Source: Lucifuga dentata (lineage: Eukaryota > Chordata > Actinopteri > Ophidiiformes > Bythitidae). From it: a stretch of DNA of 64,000 bases. The notes under the pieces are model-generated. The model saw only the letters and a program-made list of their open reading frames with translations. It was not told the DNA's origin and did not search any database. Positions 37,501-51,200 of this stretch are shown here, in pieces; position 1 is the first letter of the stretch; the number at the start of each line of letters is the position of its first letter. The position numbers were made by a program, and so were the translations under genes. The stretch lies in the NCBI GenBank assembly GCA_014773175.1, contig VXCM01002611.1, positions 62,001 through 126,000 on the forward strand, given 5' to 3'.

Positions 37501-37589
37501 CAATGTTTCAGTATTGATTACCCTGTTGAAGTTGATAAGATGACAAAATGTATGTTTAAAAATCTGGACCAGTGTTTTTTTTTTTTTTN

Positions 37590-37664
<75 letters not shown>

Positions 37665-39274
37665 ACCTCATAATCCAGAAAAATTCCTAAATTAGAACCA
37701 ATTAAAAAGGTATAACTAAAATAAAAATGAAAAAAAAATTACATATATAGACACATACACATATCAATCTATACACACACACACACACACATAATCACTA
37801 ACACCCACACAAACACATGTACATTATAAAAACCAAATCTACAATTAACTTTAAATTTATTCATACATACAGTGCATTTCATACAATCCCACACTCATCC
37901 CAGTGCCTACTTAAGTTTTTTCTCCCACCGATATAACATATATGTAAGGGGAATAGCATATATAAAAAGTTTTTTCTGGCTCTCAGGAGTGATAAGAAAG
38001 TGCATTAATATAAATAAATAAAGGCATCCATGTTTTTTCAAATTTCTGCTGCATACCAGTTAAAGCGAATCTGATCTTTACAAATTTAACATAATTTTTC
38101 TTTAAGGTGTTTTAGGGTTTTATGTTTTAGACATCTCTGTGGTTTAGTGAAAGGTGACATATATATGCTGTGTGTATTCTCCAATTTGCACTACAGTTTA
38201 AGAATACCTTCCATGACCTTTGACATGGTGATGTCTGTCTTCAGGAATGCAACCCAGCTTCCCTCCCGACAGCGTCCCCTCCCTCCTTCCTTCCGTCCTG
38301 CTGGACTGGATGATGTGTTGTTTTTCTCATAGCCATTTACTTAAATCCAACACTCCCCAACCCTTCTGCTTGTTGCTATTTTACTGTTCGTTTGATTACA
38401 GCGTGTATTCCATCATCTGTATACTGTTATATGTGCTGGCTGTAATTCCTTTGTAAAGTGAAGTGAATCTGTCTGTGACTCCTGCACTTACATTCCTCTC
38501 ACTCTCACTTACAATTCCTCACCTTTGTCATAAAAAGAAATATTCTCTCAGTGTATTCAGAAGTATACGGAGCCCCTTGGGGTCATGTGTGAAAAAAATA
38601 AAAAATAAAGTGGGTACAAAAAAAAAAAAAAANCAAAAAAAAAAAACGATGCCCCTAAAGGGTCATGGAAGAAAATAAAATGAGTTGGAGGGAAAAAAAA
38701 ATCAGTTGAAGGTTAAAAAAAAGTTCTCTTTGTTTTTTTGTTTTTTTTCCTCGTTTTTTTCTCCTTGTTTTTTTTCAGGTTTTTTTTCGCTTTCTGTTTT
38801 TTTTTTCTCTTCTGAAACGTACTAAAAATAGGTCAAAGCTACAGCNTTTTTTTTCGCTTTCTGTTTTTTTTTTCTCTTCTGAAACGTACTAAAAATAGGT
38901 CAAAGCTACAGCACATGGAATGCTGTTTTGCTGCTGTTTGAGGAATGATTTCCAATTAGGTAAATGCTAATGCTAGCTAGCAGCTAATGTGTCTGTGACT
39001 GTGCCCACTACAAGTTCCGATGAAAGAAACATGTCAGTGAATAAAGTCACTAACTCACTACTACTTTTGACAATGTTCTAGTGTTTGGCAGTTCCAACAG
39101 TGTATTTTTGTGCATTTATAATGGTTAATTCTTTTACGAGAGTTGACTTAACTCAAACAGTAGCAAAACAGCTCCGTTGCATGCTAGCTTTGACCTATTT
39201 TTAGTTTGTTTCAGAAGAGAGAAAAAACAAAGCGAAAAAAAGACCTGAGAAAAAAAAAAAAACGAAAAAAAAAN

Positions 39275-39319
<45 letters not shown>

Positions 39320-42300
39320 ACTTTATTTTTTTTCCCACATGACCCCATAAGGGACTTCGTAGAAATAATTGATCCTATATTATATTATGTTTTCTTTTTG
39401 TTCATGCTGCACTTGTTTTTCTCAGTTCAGAGTTTGTGATAAATTTGAAATACACCAAGTCTTTAAAATCAGCCACATACAACTAAAAGCCTAGGCAGAC
39501 ACTTTGGAAAGAGATTTATAACCTGCAGTATAGCAACATGCTTAGTAAATTTGTTTTTTGTAATGACTTTGAAACATTACAAACCTTCCACATTAAAGCT
39601 TGAAATTTATTTTTAATTTAGTTCAATTTAATTATTGAACAGTTCCTCCATGTGGCTCAGTATGTCCTGGTCTTTTACATGCACAGCAAAATGTATCTGA
39701 CATTTGGCTAAATTTCTCTTTAAGGCTGCATAGACTTAGTATCACAGCTTCAGTGGCTTTTACCACTTTTTAAACATTCTGATTCTAATTTTAACTTTTC
39801 CGATCTGTTTTCTTCCAGCAGGGTATACTGTGTTTAGTTTCTCTTTGATTAAAGGACCATACCATCCATTTTGCATGTTTGAGTCTAATATATTCAATTT
39901 TCATACACGTAAGGTTACTGACAATCATTTCCCAAAGCATACTACTGGAACGGTGAATTAATAAATTTTTTTTTTGCTACCTTTCTGTTCATTCTGGTAC
40001 ACTATTAAAATCAGTTTGTTGATATTTGAAACGTTCTTGGGATAGGTACTCCATCATCATGAACAAGATGTGTATTCAGGTTTTTTTTTTAGAAGTTACG
40101 TAATTTTAGTTTTTAAGTGTAATAAAAAACGCAGAGTGAATGTATGTCTCCACCAGGGAATATAGTCAAAAAGAAGACCTGTGTTTATGAAAAAATTAAA
40201 CGACCATGACTTCATAAGGCTGCGTAACTATTAGCAGGCAAAACATTGATTTTTAAGGTGGGTATATTGCTTGAATGTTTGATTTTGAAAGATTAAGAGA
40301 TTTTGCAAAATATCAGGAAAGCTGAAATACAGTTTTATCCTTTGGGAAATGATTATCAGTAATGCAACATGCATGAAAATTTAATATATTAGGCTCAAAT
40401 GTGCAAAATGGCTGGTATGGTCCTTTAGGTCCTGTGTTTTCCATTTATGAGACAGAAAGTTGTGTCTTACCACCACTCTGACACTGTCTATCTTCTCCAT
40501 CTAGACTACAGTCTGACTTCAGCAAAGAGCTTTACCCCCATCCATGGCTTCAGTTCCAGATCCATGATACACACACCCAGCCGCATCATGGCTGTGAGTA
40601 CCACTTACAATTGCTTTTTTAGAAAAAAATCTTCAAATGAACGATGCAGTACAGAGTTAGAGGAGACTGAGAATGTGCTGAACGTAAAGACTGGATGTTA
40701 GCTGTCTAATGTGAGAAAAACAGCTGTCTAAATTTGTCCAACCTTGTACATTTCTAGTCTGTTCACAAGGTAGTGATAATCAACATTTCACAGTGACACT
40801 GCCTGAAATTATTGTTTTGCCATTATAGCACAAAATACCATACTGATGACAGAGGTTCAGAGGGGATAGTACTACATAGAAGCAGTGTATTTAGTCATAT
40901 TCAGGTGAAGCTACAGTATGAATATACCAACGAAAGAGAAAAGCAGTCGCCTACGCTTCTTGCAAACTGCAACAGCAACAGTCTTAGAAGTTTATTGCAT
41001 GTCACTCTGTCAGTGTCACGTGTATCATGTTTGACTGCACGTTTAGCTACAACAAGCAGGAAAACAAAGTATACAGGCACACACACACACACATAGAGGA
41101 TAGTTATACTGTATGAATAATGTTTCCAGCTGTTAGTCCTGGTCTAATTATCTCAACGACAATGTGCTGGAAAATAGGAGGCCTGTGTTGCTGCCCAAAT
41201 TCAGAACAATGCAATGATAAGAATAATATAAACAGGACATTGGTTTGATGCATTTAACTGGCAGTCCCACAACCAAAGGCCAAAGTCAGCTTCCTGTGTA
41301 ACAGCCGAGTTCCTTATTTGATCCTCCCTCGCTCCTTGATCCTCGTGTGACCCAGAAACCATCTGGTCCGCCATCTTTAAGGATGTTCCAAAGCTCTTAT
41401 TTCTGCTCTGAGGATGGAGGAGCTTCATCTGGGAGACGTGAGCAAGGAAACACGAGACGATCCTACAGGAAGTCTGTTACCTGACAGACACGCCCCTTTA
41501 CTGGAAGTCTTNAGGAAACACGAGACGATCCTACAGGAAGTCTGTTACCTGACAGACACGCCCCTTTACTGGAAGTCTTTTTCTGATTGGACAGATATAT
41601 AACAGCTGATCTGATACACTGGAAACACTTCTCAATATAACCGCATGAGTTTCATCAAATGTGAACAGAAAAATAACAGCAACATGTAAAATTACTCCGA
41701 TATTTATGTTTAATTTTGTCTGATTGATCATCTGATTAAAACGACTGGATGTGTTTAATGCAACTCTGAATGATAAAGAATGATAAAACAATAAAGCTTA
41801 TATTGTCAGAACCAGCTGTATTGATCTGTTCCAACAAAATCCACTGAAATGTTTAATAAAATATCCCATTTGGAAAAGTTCAATAACGCTGATAAAGTTT
41901 ATATTTTAACTCTTTCAGCAGTGAAACACACTTAGAAATGTGATGATCTGTAGATTATAAAGTCAGATTGTTCTGCATGTGGACGTTTGTCAAACTGTTC
42001 ATGTTTGTTACAGTAATAATCAGAGGAGAATATTTCATTATTTTATTATCTGTAAAAACTAAAACACAGCAGCTCCAAGCGCTCTGATCAGCTGAACAGC
42101 TGTGTGAAGTCACGTTGTTTTGATGACGCTTCAGGAGCGAGGATGTGTCATTTCTCTTAAATCGCAGCTCCTCAGCTCCTCTGTCCTCGCTTCTTTTCTT
42201 CGCATCTTTTCCTCGCGTCTTCAGTGGGCGGGGCTTAAGATGCAAGGAAAAGACACAAGTGAGGGAAACGTGGAAACGAATAAGGAACTCGGAATGCAAC

Positions 42301-44452
42301 CAGTAAACATGCTTTTAGTGAAGGGAAGATGGAGGAGCCAGTCCAGTCATCCCTTATTGCTTTTATCAATCTTTTATTGAGAATCTTTTGACTTTCTCTT
42401 TTATTTACTGGTTTCCCAGCCTGACATTAAAATACAGAAACAGTTTGAACAGAATTGTTTGGATCTTTTTGAAGATTACTGGAGTAAAACAAAGAGATTT
42501 GACTTCTTTCTGCAATCACCAAATTATCCAGAAAACGATGAATATTTTAACTTTGACTGGACATGTTCTTGCAGGTCAATTCTCTCTGCTGCCATCAGGA
42601 CGTCACCATGTTTTATCTGTGTGTAAAACTAATCGCCACTCAAAGTCCTATATTCCCTCTGCAATCCGATTACTAAATGCCTCGTAGCGGTAGTTCTTTT
42701 TATCTGGTCTTTTATTATTTTGTATTCATTGTATTGATTTTATTCCACATTTAGCTCTCAGGTGTTATGTTTGTTCTTCATGTTTATTCTGTGTTACTTA
42801 ATGCCTATTGCTTTGTGGTGTGCTATGATGAGCTGCTCTAAACAATTGTCCCTAGAGGGATAAATAAAGTTGAGTTGAAATCAAATCAAATAAAATTGAG
42901 ATCCTCATATGTAACAGTTTCTGCATAAAAAAAATACTGATGCAGTTTTATTGAAATGTTACCATTCAGTGAATCTCTTGCATCACATTTCATAGTGCTT
43001 TCCAAAATGCTTTCAGACCTGTTCATGCTGGTCTGTCTGATAACCTTTCATTTATCTTCACACCACACACCCCACAGGTGCCCACAGTGCCCCTTCACTC
43101 CTCTGGTTTCTCCTCTCGCTCTGCCGTGGAAAGCAGCTCCAGAGTGAGCCATTCAGGAAGCAGCATGGTCCAGAGCACTTTCCAGAACACCCAATCACAC
43201 AGCAGAAGCAGACGCTCCAAGTCACTGTGTCATGAAGACCAGGATTCACTTCCTATGTCTACACTGGTTTCTCCAGAGAACACAGCTTACTTAGGCACCC
43301 CCCCTGCTCTTGGCACCCTGAGGCGCAGCCTTAATGGAACACTGGCCCAGGGAAGAGGGCACTGGCAGGATGAGGAGCTACCATATCAGCAGACCTACCG
43401 AGGCCCGTCTCACCGCACTATTAGCCGTATTGCTAACCGGCAGCAGCAGCACTACCAGCAGCAGAGCTCCGCCCTCAGCCAGGAGGGCTGGGTCGGACCT
43501 GGCAGAGTAGCCCCTACGGCTGGGGAAAGCTGGGGGATGCAGTGGCAGCAGCAGCATGTGTCCAGGGCCGGTCAATACCAGGCCCCCATACAACGAGCTG
43601 CCTCACTCCGCAGTGTGAGGAGTGTTGGGAAGGGAGTGGATGTGGTGGACGGAGCATCGGTACACAGCAACGATCCACTGGGAGGGTGAGACAAGCCATT
43701 CATTACTTTACTGATGGCTGTGGTCTGATCTGATCTCTTTTCCTGTGAGTGACATTGAAGGGAGATGTCTCTGAGGTTGAAATGCAGACACTGGACAGGA
43801 AAAATTAGCTTGAAGACGTTTTGCTGTTAATCAGAAAGGCTTCTTCATTTCTATGTAGCAGGCATGACAAGTTTACGTTCTGCTGTAACGTCAATCTGCC
43901 AAACTGAAGAAGCCTTTCAGATGAACACTGAAGCATCTTCACATCCAGGGATTTTACTTCAAACTTCTACCACCTGGATGACTGAGATTAAAGGACCATA
44001 CCAACCATTTTGCATGTTTGAGCAATTTTCATACATCTAAGGTTACTGACAATCATTTCTCAAAGGATAAAACCGTATTTCAGCTTTCCTGATATTTTGC
44101 GAAACCTCTTAATCTTTCAAAATCAAATATTCAAGCAATACACCCACCTTAAAAATCCGTTTCACCTGCTAATAGTTACTCAGCCTTATGAAGTCACAGT
44201 CGTTTAAATTTTTCCATAAACAAAGTTTTCTTTTGGGACTATATTCCCCGGTGGAGACATACATTTCCTCCGCGCTTTTTATTGCGCTTAAACGCTAAAA
44301 TTATGAAACTTAGAAAAAAACCTGAATGTACATTTTGTTCACGATGATGGATTACCTCACAGAATCAAATCACAGAAAAATAACTCAGCCCAGCATAACA
44401 TCTAAATGTGTTAAACATACACCTATAAATGTAATGACTGCTTACATACAGG

Positions 44453-44486
<34 letters not shown>

Positions 44487-45320
44487 GATGCAGGGTCTGG
44501 ACATGGCTACAGCTGTTAAATATCTGTCTGAGTCAGACTCAGCCATGCAGGTTCTGGGAGCTGCATATATACAACACCAGTGTTACCATAGCAACGATGC
44601 CAAAAACCAGGTACCGTGTTTAAACTTTGTTGTTTAGCTAAATAATTATCATCTGTTCCATTCCCATTTATTCATTAAATTTTTTTTAATCATTATTTGA
44701 TTTTTTTTTTAAACAATGTGTTTTAAAGGTCATTTCCTGTATTTATTAATTCATTCATTCATTGATATGTTTGGTAGTTTATTTTGTTTGTTTGTTGGTG
44801 TGTCATATAGTGTTTGCATATATGTAGTTTCTTATTAGAAACAATACAGTGTGTGTATGTGTGTGTGTGTCTTCCTTGTCACTTTGTTTTATGCATGTCA
44901 AGTGTTCCAGTTCATGTTTAATCAGATCTTTTCTCTCTCTTTTTCTCTCTCCCCATCTCTCTCTCTCTCCCTCTCTCTCCTACTCTCTCTCCCTTTCTCT
45001 CTCACTATCTCCCTCTGTCTCTCTCCCTCTCTCCATCTCTACTTCTCTCCCCACCTCTCTCCCTCTGTCTCTCTCTCTCTCTCTCTCTTTCTCTCCCTCT
45101 CTCTCGCTATCCGTCTCTCCCTCTCTCCCCCTCTCTCTCTCTCTCTCTNNNNNNNNNNNNNNNNNNNNNNNNNNNNNNNNNNNNNNNNNNNNNNNNNNNN
45201 NNNNNNNNNNNNNNNNNNNNNNNNNNNNNNNNNNNNNNNNNNNNNNNNNNNNNNNNNNNNNNNNNNNNNNNNNNNNNNNNNNNNNNNNNNNNNNNNNNNN
45301 NNNNNNNNNNNNNNNNNNNT

Positions 45321-45357
<37 letters not shown>

Positions 45358-48226
45358 GGTCCGTGTTCTTCATGGCATACCTGCTCTGGTTCAGCTTTTC
45401 TCCAGTAGCAACCAGGAAGTGCAGCGTTTTGCTACAGGCGCCACACGGAACCTCATCTATGAAAGTGCAGAAAACAAGGTGGCGCTCATCAATGCTGGAG
45501 GAGTGAAGCAACTCGTCAGCATCCTGAACGAGCCCGACGAGGAGCTTCGCAAGAACATCACAGGTGACTTCCCACACCTGTCCCCTCTGCTACTTTCAGG
45601 CCAATGCTTTTCTGTTCGCCCATTGCCGTTCATCACCTTTACACTTTTTACATTAACAAGAAAAGTTTATACAGACCTTCTAATTCTTATTAGAGTTTTA
45701 ATTATTGTAAATTAACGACGAGCTGAATTGTGTCTGCAGGTGTCCTGTGGAATCTGTCATCCAGAGACAACCTGAAGGAGAAGCTGTCCAGAGAGGCGTT
45801 ACCTGAACTCACGGAGAAAATCCTTATTCCTCTGTGCGGCAGCGTCCCTCTGAGCCCGTCTGAGAAAGATGTCTTCTCCAACACCACCGGCTGCCTCAGG
45901 TAACACACACAACACCCTTCACTGTGGTTTTACCCATGCACGTAACTCAAGTGGAGTTAGGTGTGTAGTTTTCTATTAACTCAAACTTATGTGCTTGTAA
46001 CTCGACTCTGAATTCAGACTGAAAACTTTATAAAAAACTTTGAATAGAAAACTTTGTATTTGGTCATTACAGAGACATCTTACTTCTTTCACACTTGGTC
46101 ATCTGTGTTATTTCATAGACATATTACTGCATTTTGATGTCAGCAAAACATGGCAGCAAATAATACTTGCTATTAGGCAAAGGCAATTTTTTTTTGTGTA
46201 GCACATTTTGTACAAGGCAATTCACATAAAAGATAAAAATTGAATTAGAAAAAAAGAAAATAATACACATATTATTGAGCATAAAAATACAGAAAACTGT
46301 AATGCATAGATTTAAAATTATTCAAAGGCACATAAAAACAAAGGAGTTTTTAGTTTGCTTTTAAATGAGACTAAAGTTGTGGCACATTGTAAGTCCTTAT
46401 GGAGTTTGTTCCAGCGGTGTGCTGCATAATAATGCTGCTTCACCAGCTTACTTCTGACTCTGGGTGCTGTTAAAAACTTGGTTCCTGTAGATCTCAGGGC
46501 TTGTGGGCCTATACTATTTCCAGCGTGTGTGAGGTATATTTTGGCCCTAAGGTGTTAACCGATCTATGCATAAGCAGAAACACTTTAAAATCTACAGTAT
46601 TCTGTGGTTAACTGGAAGCAAATGTAAGGATTTTAAAATTGGGGTGATGTGTTTTTGTTTTTTTTTAATCTTGTTAATAGTCTAGCAGTGTTGTAGATCA
46701 GCTGTAGTTGTCTAATGGTCTTTTGGGGGGCCAGTCAGGAGACCATTACAGTAATCCACTCTACTCGAGATTAAAAATGTAGATGATTTCTTCTGAATCT
46801 TGTCTGGACATAAAATTTCTAATTTTGTCTGGACATAAAAATTCTAATTTCTAATAATTTCTAATTTCTTCTTGCTGTTTTCCTCAAAAGATAAAGGGTT
46901 GATTTAGTTATTGCTTTAATGTGACTGTTAAAATTTAAGTCCAAATCTATTAAAACACCAAGATTTTTTACTTGTGTTTTGCTGAACTTGGATTAAAGTA
47001 GAGCAGTAACTTTAAGTCTTTCCTCACTATTGCTAAATACAATAACTTCTGTCTTATCTTGGTTGTGCATCCAGTTGTTGACTTCTTTAATACAATGACA
47101 TAGTGAATGTCAGACCATAATCATCTGGTGAGAGCGCCAAGTAGATCTGCGTGTCATCTGCATAACTATGGTAACTAATATTGTAGTTTTGAGTTATTTT
47201 TCCTAGAGGAAGCATATACAGATTAAATAAAAGAGGCCCAAGAATAGAACCCTGAGGGACACCACATGCCATGTTATTCCATTCAGACTTACAGTTACCT
47301 ATAGTGACAACATAGCTCCTAACTTCTAAATAGGACTTGAACCAATCAAGAACCATCCCAGACAGACCAACCCAGCTTTCCAAGCTGTCTATGAGTATAT
47401 CAGGTCTGTGGTATCAAAGGCTGCACCGAGGTCCGCTAGAACAAGAACTGATATTTTGCTTCAGTCAGTGTTAAGCCTGATGTCATTTAGCATCTTAATA
47501 AGAGCAATTTCAGTGATGTGGTCAAAAATCAGACTGAAAGTTATCAAAACAACCTTTTAAGTTTAAGAAGTTGTTAATTTGGGTAAAAATTCTAAATTGG
47601 GTAAAAACTTTGATGATCTTTCCAAGAAAAGGGAGATTTGAAATTGGCTGATAATTATTTAATACAGCTGCATCCAGGCTGCTCTTTTTGAGGAGAAGCT
47701 TAATGACAGCTGTTTTCAACAAGCTGGAAAAAACATCTGACTGGAGAAAACTATTCACTATTTGCAGCATATCCAAAGACAGACAATGAAAAACATTTGT
47801 TTAAAAGCCAGAAGGTAAAATGTCATTATAAAAAATTAGAAAACATTGCATCGTCATTTCTTTCCATGCATACCAAGTAAGATGGCAGTGCTTGTTTGTT
47901 TACTCATTGCACCAGAATTTCTTCAATCTCTTATTCAGAGTACGGACTATAGCTCTGTCTAACCCTGGCATGGAAACATAGCCAGTGAGCTCTGACTCCT
48001 TAGGCAGACTTTAGACAAAGCATCTTTCGTGTTCCATGCTAAGTTACCAAACTCATTCTAAACATTCGTAAGGTGCATTCAGGTTCCGCCTTGTAAATGT
48101 CAACTTGAGTCTTTGAAGGGTTTCTGTTCAGAGATTGAATTACATGCAAGAGCAGGCTAGACAAAAATACCTTATTTGGTCAAAGTTTTTACTTACCTAT
48201 CAGCTACTGTGTGTGTGTGTGTGTGT

Positions 48227-48267
<41 letters not shown>

Positions 48268-51200
48268 CGTGCGTGCGTGTGTGTCTATAGGAACTTGAGT
48301 TCAGTAAATGAGAGAACGAGGCAGAAAATGAGAGAGATGCAAGGCCTGGTGGATTCTCTGGTGACCTACATTCAACACCAAGACAGAGCAGATGATAAGG
48401 TAACCTTCATACCGATCATCTGATGTTTTATGCAAGAAATAATCACTTGCTACCTGCTGCTTAGTTCAACTTAAGTTTATATGAGCTGTTCTAAACATCT
48501 GCTTTGGCTATTTTTGGCTTTTAAATTTGTTTCCACCTACTTTCTTTTATGTAATTTCTTCAAATGATGAAACAGTGTTTTAAAAACAGTTAGTTTTTGT
48601 CAGATAATGAATTACTTGTATTTTTGTGGCTCTACCTGAATAGCAGGTGGGTAGGGCTGCTAACTAATTACAATTAACAGAAAGGTTTACAAAGTTGAAA
48701 TTTGAAAAAAATTATCATCTGTTATACAGTTAGTTGCTAGTTTTGGCTGCATTATATTGTTTGGCAGCCAAGATGGCATGATAGGTGGATGTATTTTTTC
48801 ACGCTCTGTTAAGTTGTTCCAGGATAAATCAAAGTAAACAAAGTATTCTTTATTTTCATTCTTTTTTTCATTCTTAACCCATACCACTGCTCTGAAGTTT
48901 AGTTTGAGATCTATTGATGAATGTTACATTACACATGTCAACACTCGCTTTTTCTGGTTTTTAAATTAATAAAGTGCTCGTACAAACTCTCCCAGAAGCT
49001 CTAGAAAAGCTTCTTCCATTTAAGACACGTAAACAAGACAAAACTGCAATGACTCAGTGAAGTTCTGAAAGCTTTTCAAAGCCGTAACATCATCGACTTC
49101 AAAATCAAAGTCCTTCTTCTCAAATACACTTAACCAATGTGATTGAAGTAAAAATGACCCGAGGTCCAAGGTGATTCACCAGAAAGCTAAAATAAATTCC
49201 TGAAGACTCAGGTCACTGTGGTCACTCAAGTTACACTGTTCTGAAGGAAGAATCAGACAAGTGTTACTAAAATCCTGAGGAGAGTGGCTCTGAAGAGTCA
49301 TGACAAACTGAAAGCCTTATCGTCATGGTTCCTGAAGGAATGATGGCTCTCATCATGCCATCATCATGCTTATTTCCATGCTTCATTACCGTGATTTGAT
49401 GTGAAAAGAGGAGTCAGACGACAATCTCCAACTCTCCGAAGCTTTATCCCACAGACAGAAAGCCGCAAGAGACAAACATAGCTGCTAGATAAGAAGACAA
49501 GAAAGGAAGATAGGAAAGTATCGTGACATGATGAGGAAGCTCTGAAACAACAAAGACGAAAAAATACTGAGAAGTGTTTCATGTGCTGGTTGCATCTCAA
49601 AAGTCTTATTTTCTTTAAGCTATAACTCCTTTTGCAAGATAAACTCACAATGGTCAAAACACACATAAACAGTTCTATTGTAAAACGTAGACAAACTTTG
49701 AATAGCCAATAAAACCGTGAAGCTGAACTTTACCGTCAGCTAAATCAGTTTGTAAAGCAACAAGTACTGGATTTTATCTGAAACATCACAGAGACATCAG
49801 TGCTGCTGGTAATAATCAAAGCTGAAAAAAACTCAAAACTTAATTTGGTGACAGTATGATAGTTGTAGTAGAAAGTTTTAACTTACACCTGAGTTTGTCA
49901 GCCTTAGCTAGTTTTGCTTTGGGCTGACTACTGGAACAACCAATCAGTAAGGCCATGCCCACTAGTGCTGATTGACAGACCGAGATCTCATTATGAAAAA
50001 TATCATTATGAATTAAATAGACTGTTCAGAAAAATGATGTTGTGAAATAAGAGACTTTAAAAAAGGGGCATTATATGAGATAAAAGTATTATTATGAAAT
50101 AAAACTGATGTAAAATAAAAGAGAGACTTAAAAATGGGGCATTATGAAACAAAGGTGTTGTTATTAAATAAGATTTCATAATGTGGAGTTATTATATAAT
50201 TTATTGGCACTTTTGCATAGAGTTAATGTCATTTTTTTAATCTACTTTTGGCACATTTGGCGTTCTATACCAATTAATACCATATACAGTATTTTTTTGG
50301 TTTTGGTTATACATAGACTACATACTATACACCTCAAATTCTCAATTTTGCTCTCCTTATCCTTATTTTATGTTGTTTTATTTTATTTTATTTTTATTTT
50401 TTACTAAGAAGCACAGTTGGGGAACATACCAGAAAAAGCATTTCACTGCTGTTGTACTTGTATGGCTGCATATGACGAATAAAACTGTGAACTTTGAACA
50501 GTACTTAATTAACCACTGGCACCTGGTCAGAATTGAAGTTTTTTTTTTTTGTTTTTTTTTAATACTACTTACTGTAAAAATTTGTCCCTTCTGCCTTCAC
50601 GTTTAGGGTTTGGAGAATTCATTGTGTGTCCTGAGGAATCTGTCTTACCAGCTGTACACAGAGCTTCCTCCCTCAGTCCGCCACCGTCTGGAGGGTCCAA
50701 CTAGAGCCTCTTCTTCCAGGGATAATGAAATGATCGGCTGCTTCACGCTGTATTCCAAAAATGCCAAGGAGGTAAATTAAATTACTGAACTCATGAAAAT
50801 CACATACAAAATCATAAATCACTTTCTATTCTCTATTCTTAGCTGCTAAGCTTTTGGCAATGATGATGTGGTTTGTACTTCGCCATCCACCTGAAACTTC
50901 TCTAAACCCATGTCAGAGTTCTCCTACAGCAGGGGTGTCAAACTCAATCACAGAGGGGGCCAAAATTAAAAATTGGGTCCAAGTCGAGGGCCAAACAGGG
51001 TCAGCCTTTATTGGAAACAGACTTATATTGGCCTCGTTTTCATCAGAGGTTATGACAAATTATTCATGCACTAATATGAACTTCACTTTAACCGCTGCTC
51101 CCAAGATATCTATAGAATTCAGAACAAACCAGAGGTATGAAAAAACAGATAAATGAGAGATCAAATTCAAAATAAATAACATTTTTTTTATGTCTTCTTC

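Noticed and set aside
43378..43699. Minus-strand frames opposite pkp3 exon 3
   Set aside because: Antisense shadows of a low-complexity coding exon.
44849..45358. Long Ser/Leu/Pro-rich frame upstream of pkp3 exon 5
   Set aside because: It is the translation of the CT microsatellite and of Ns; only the part from 45359 is exon.
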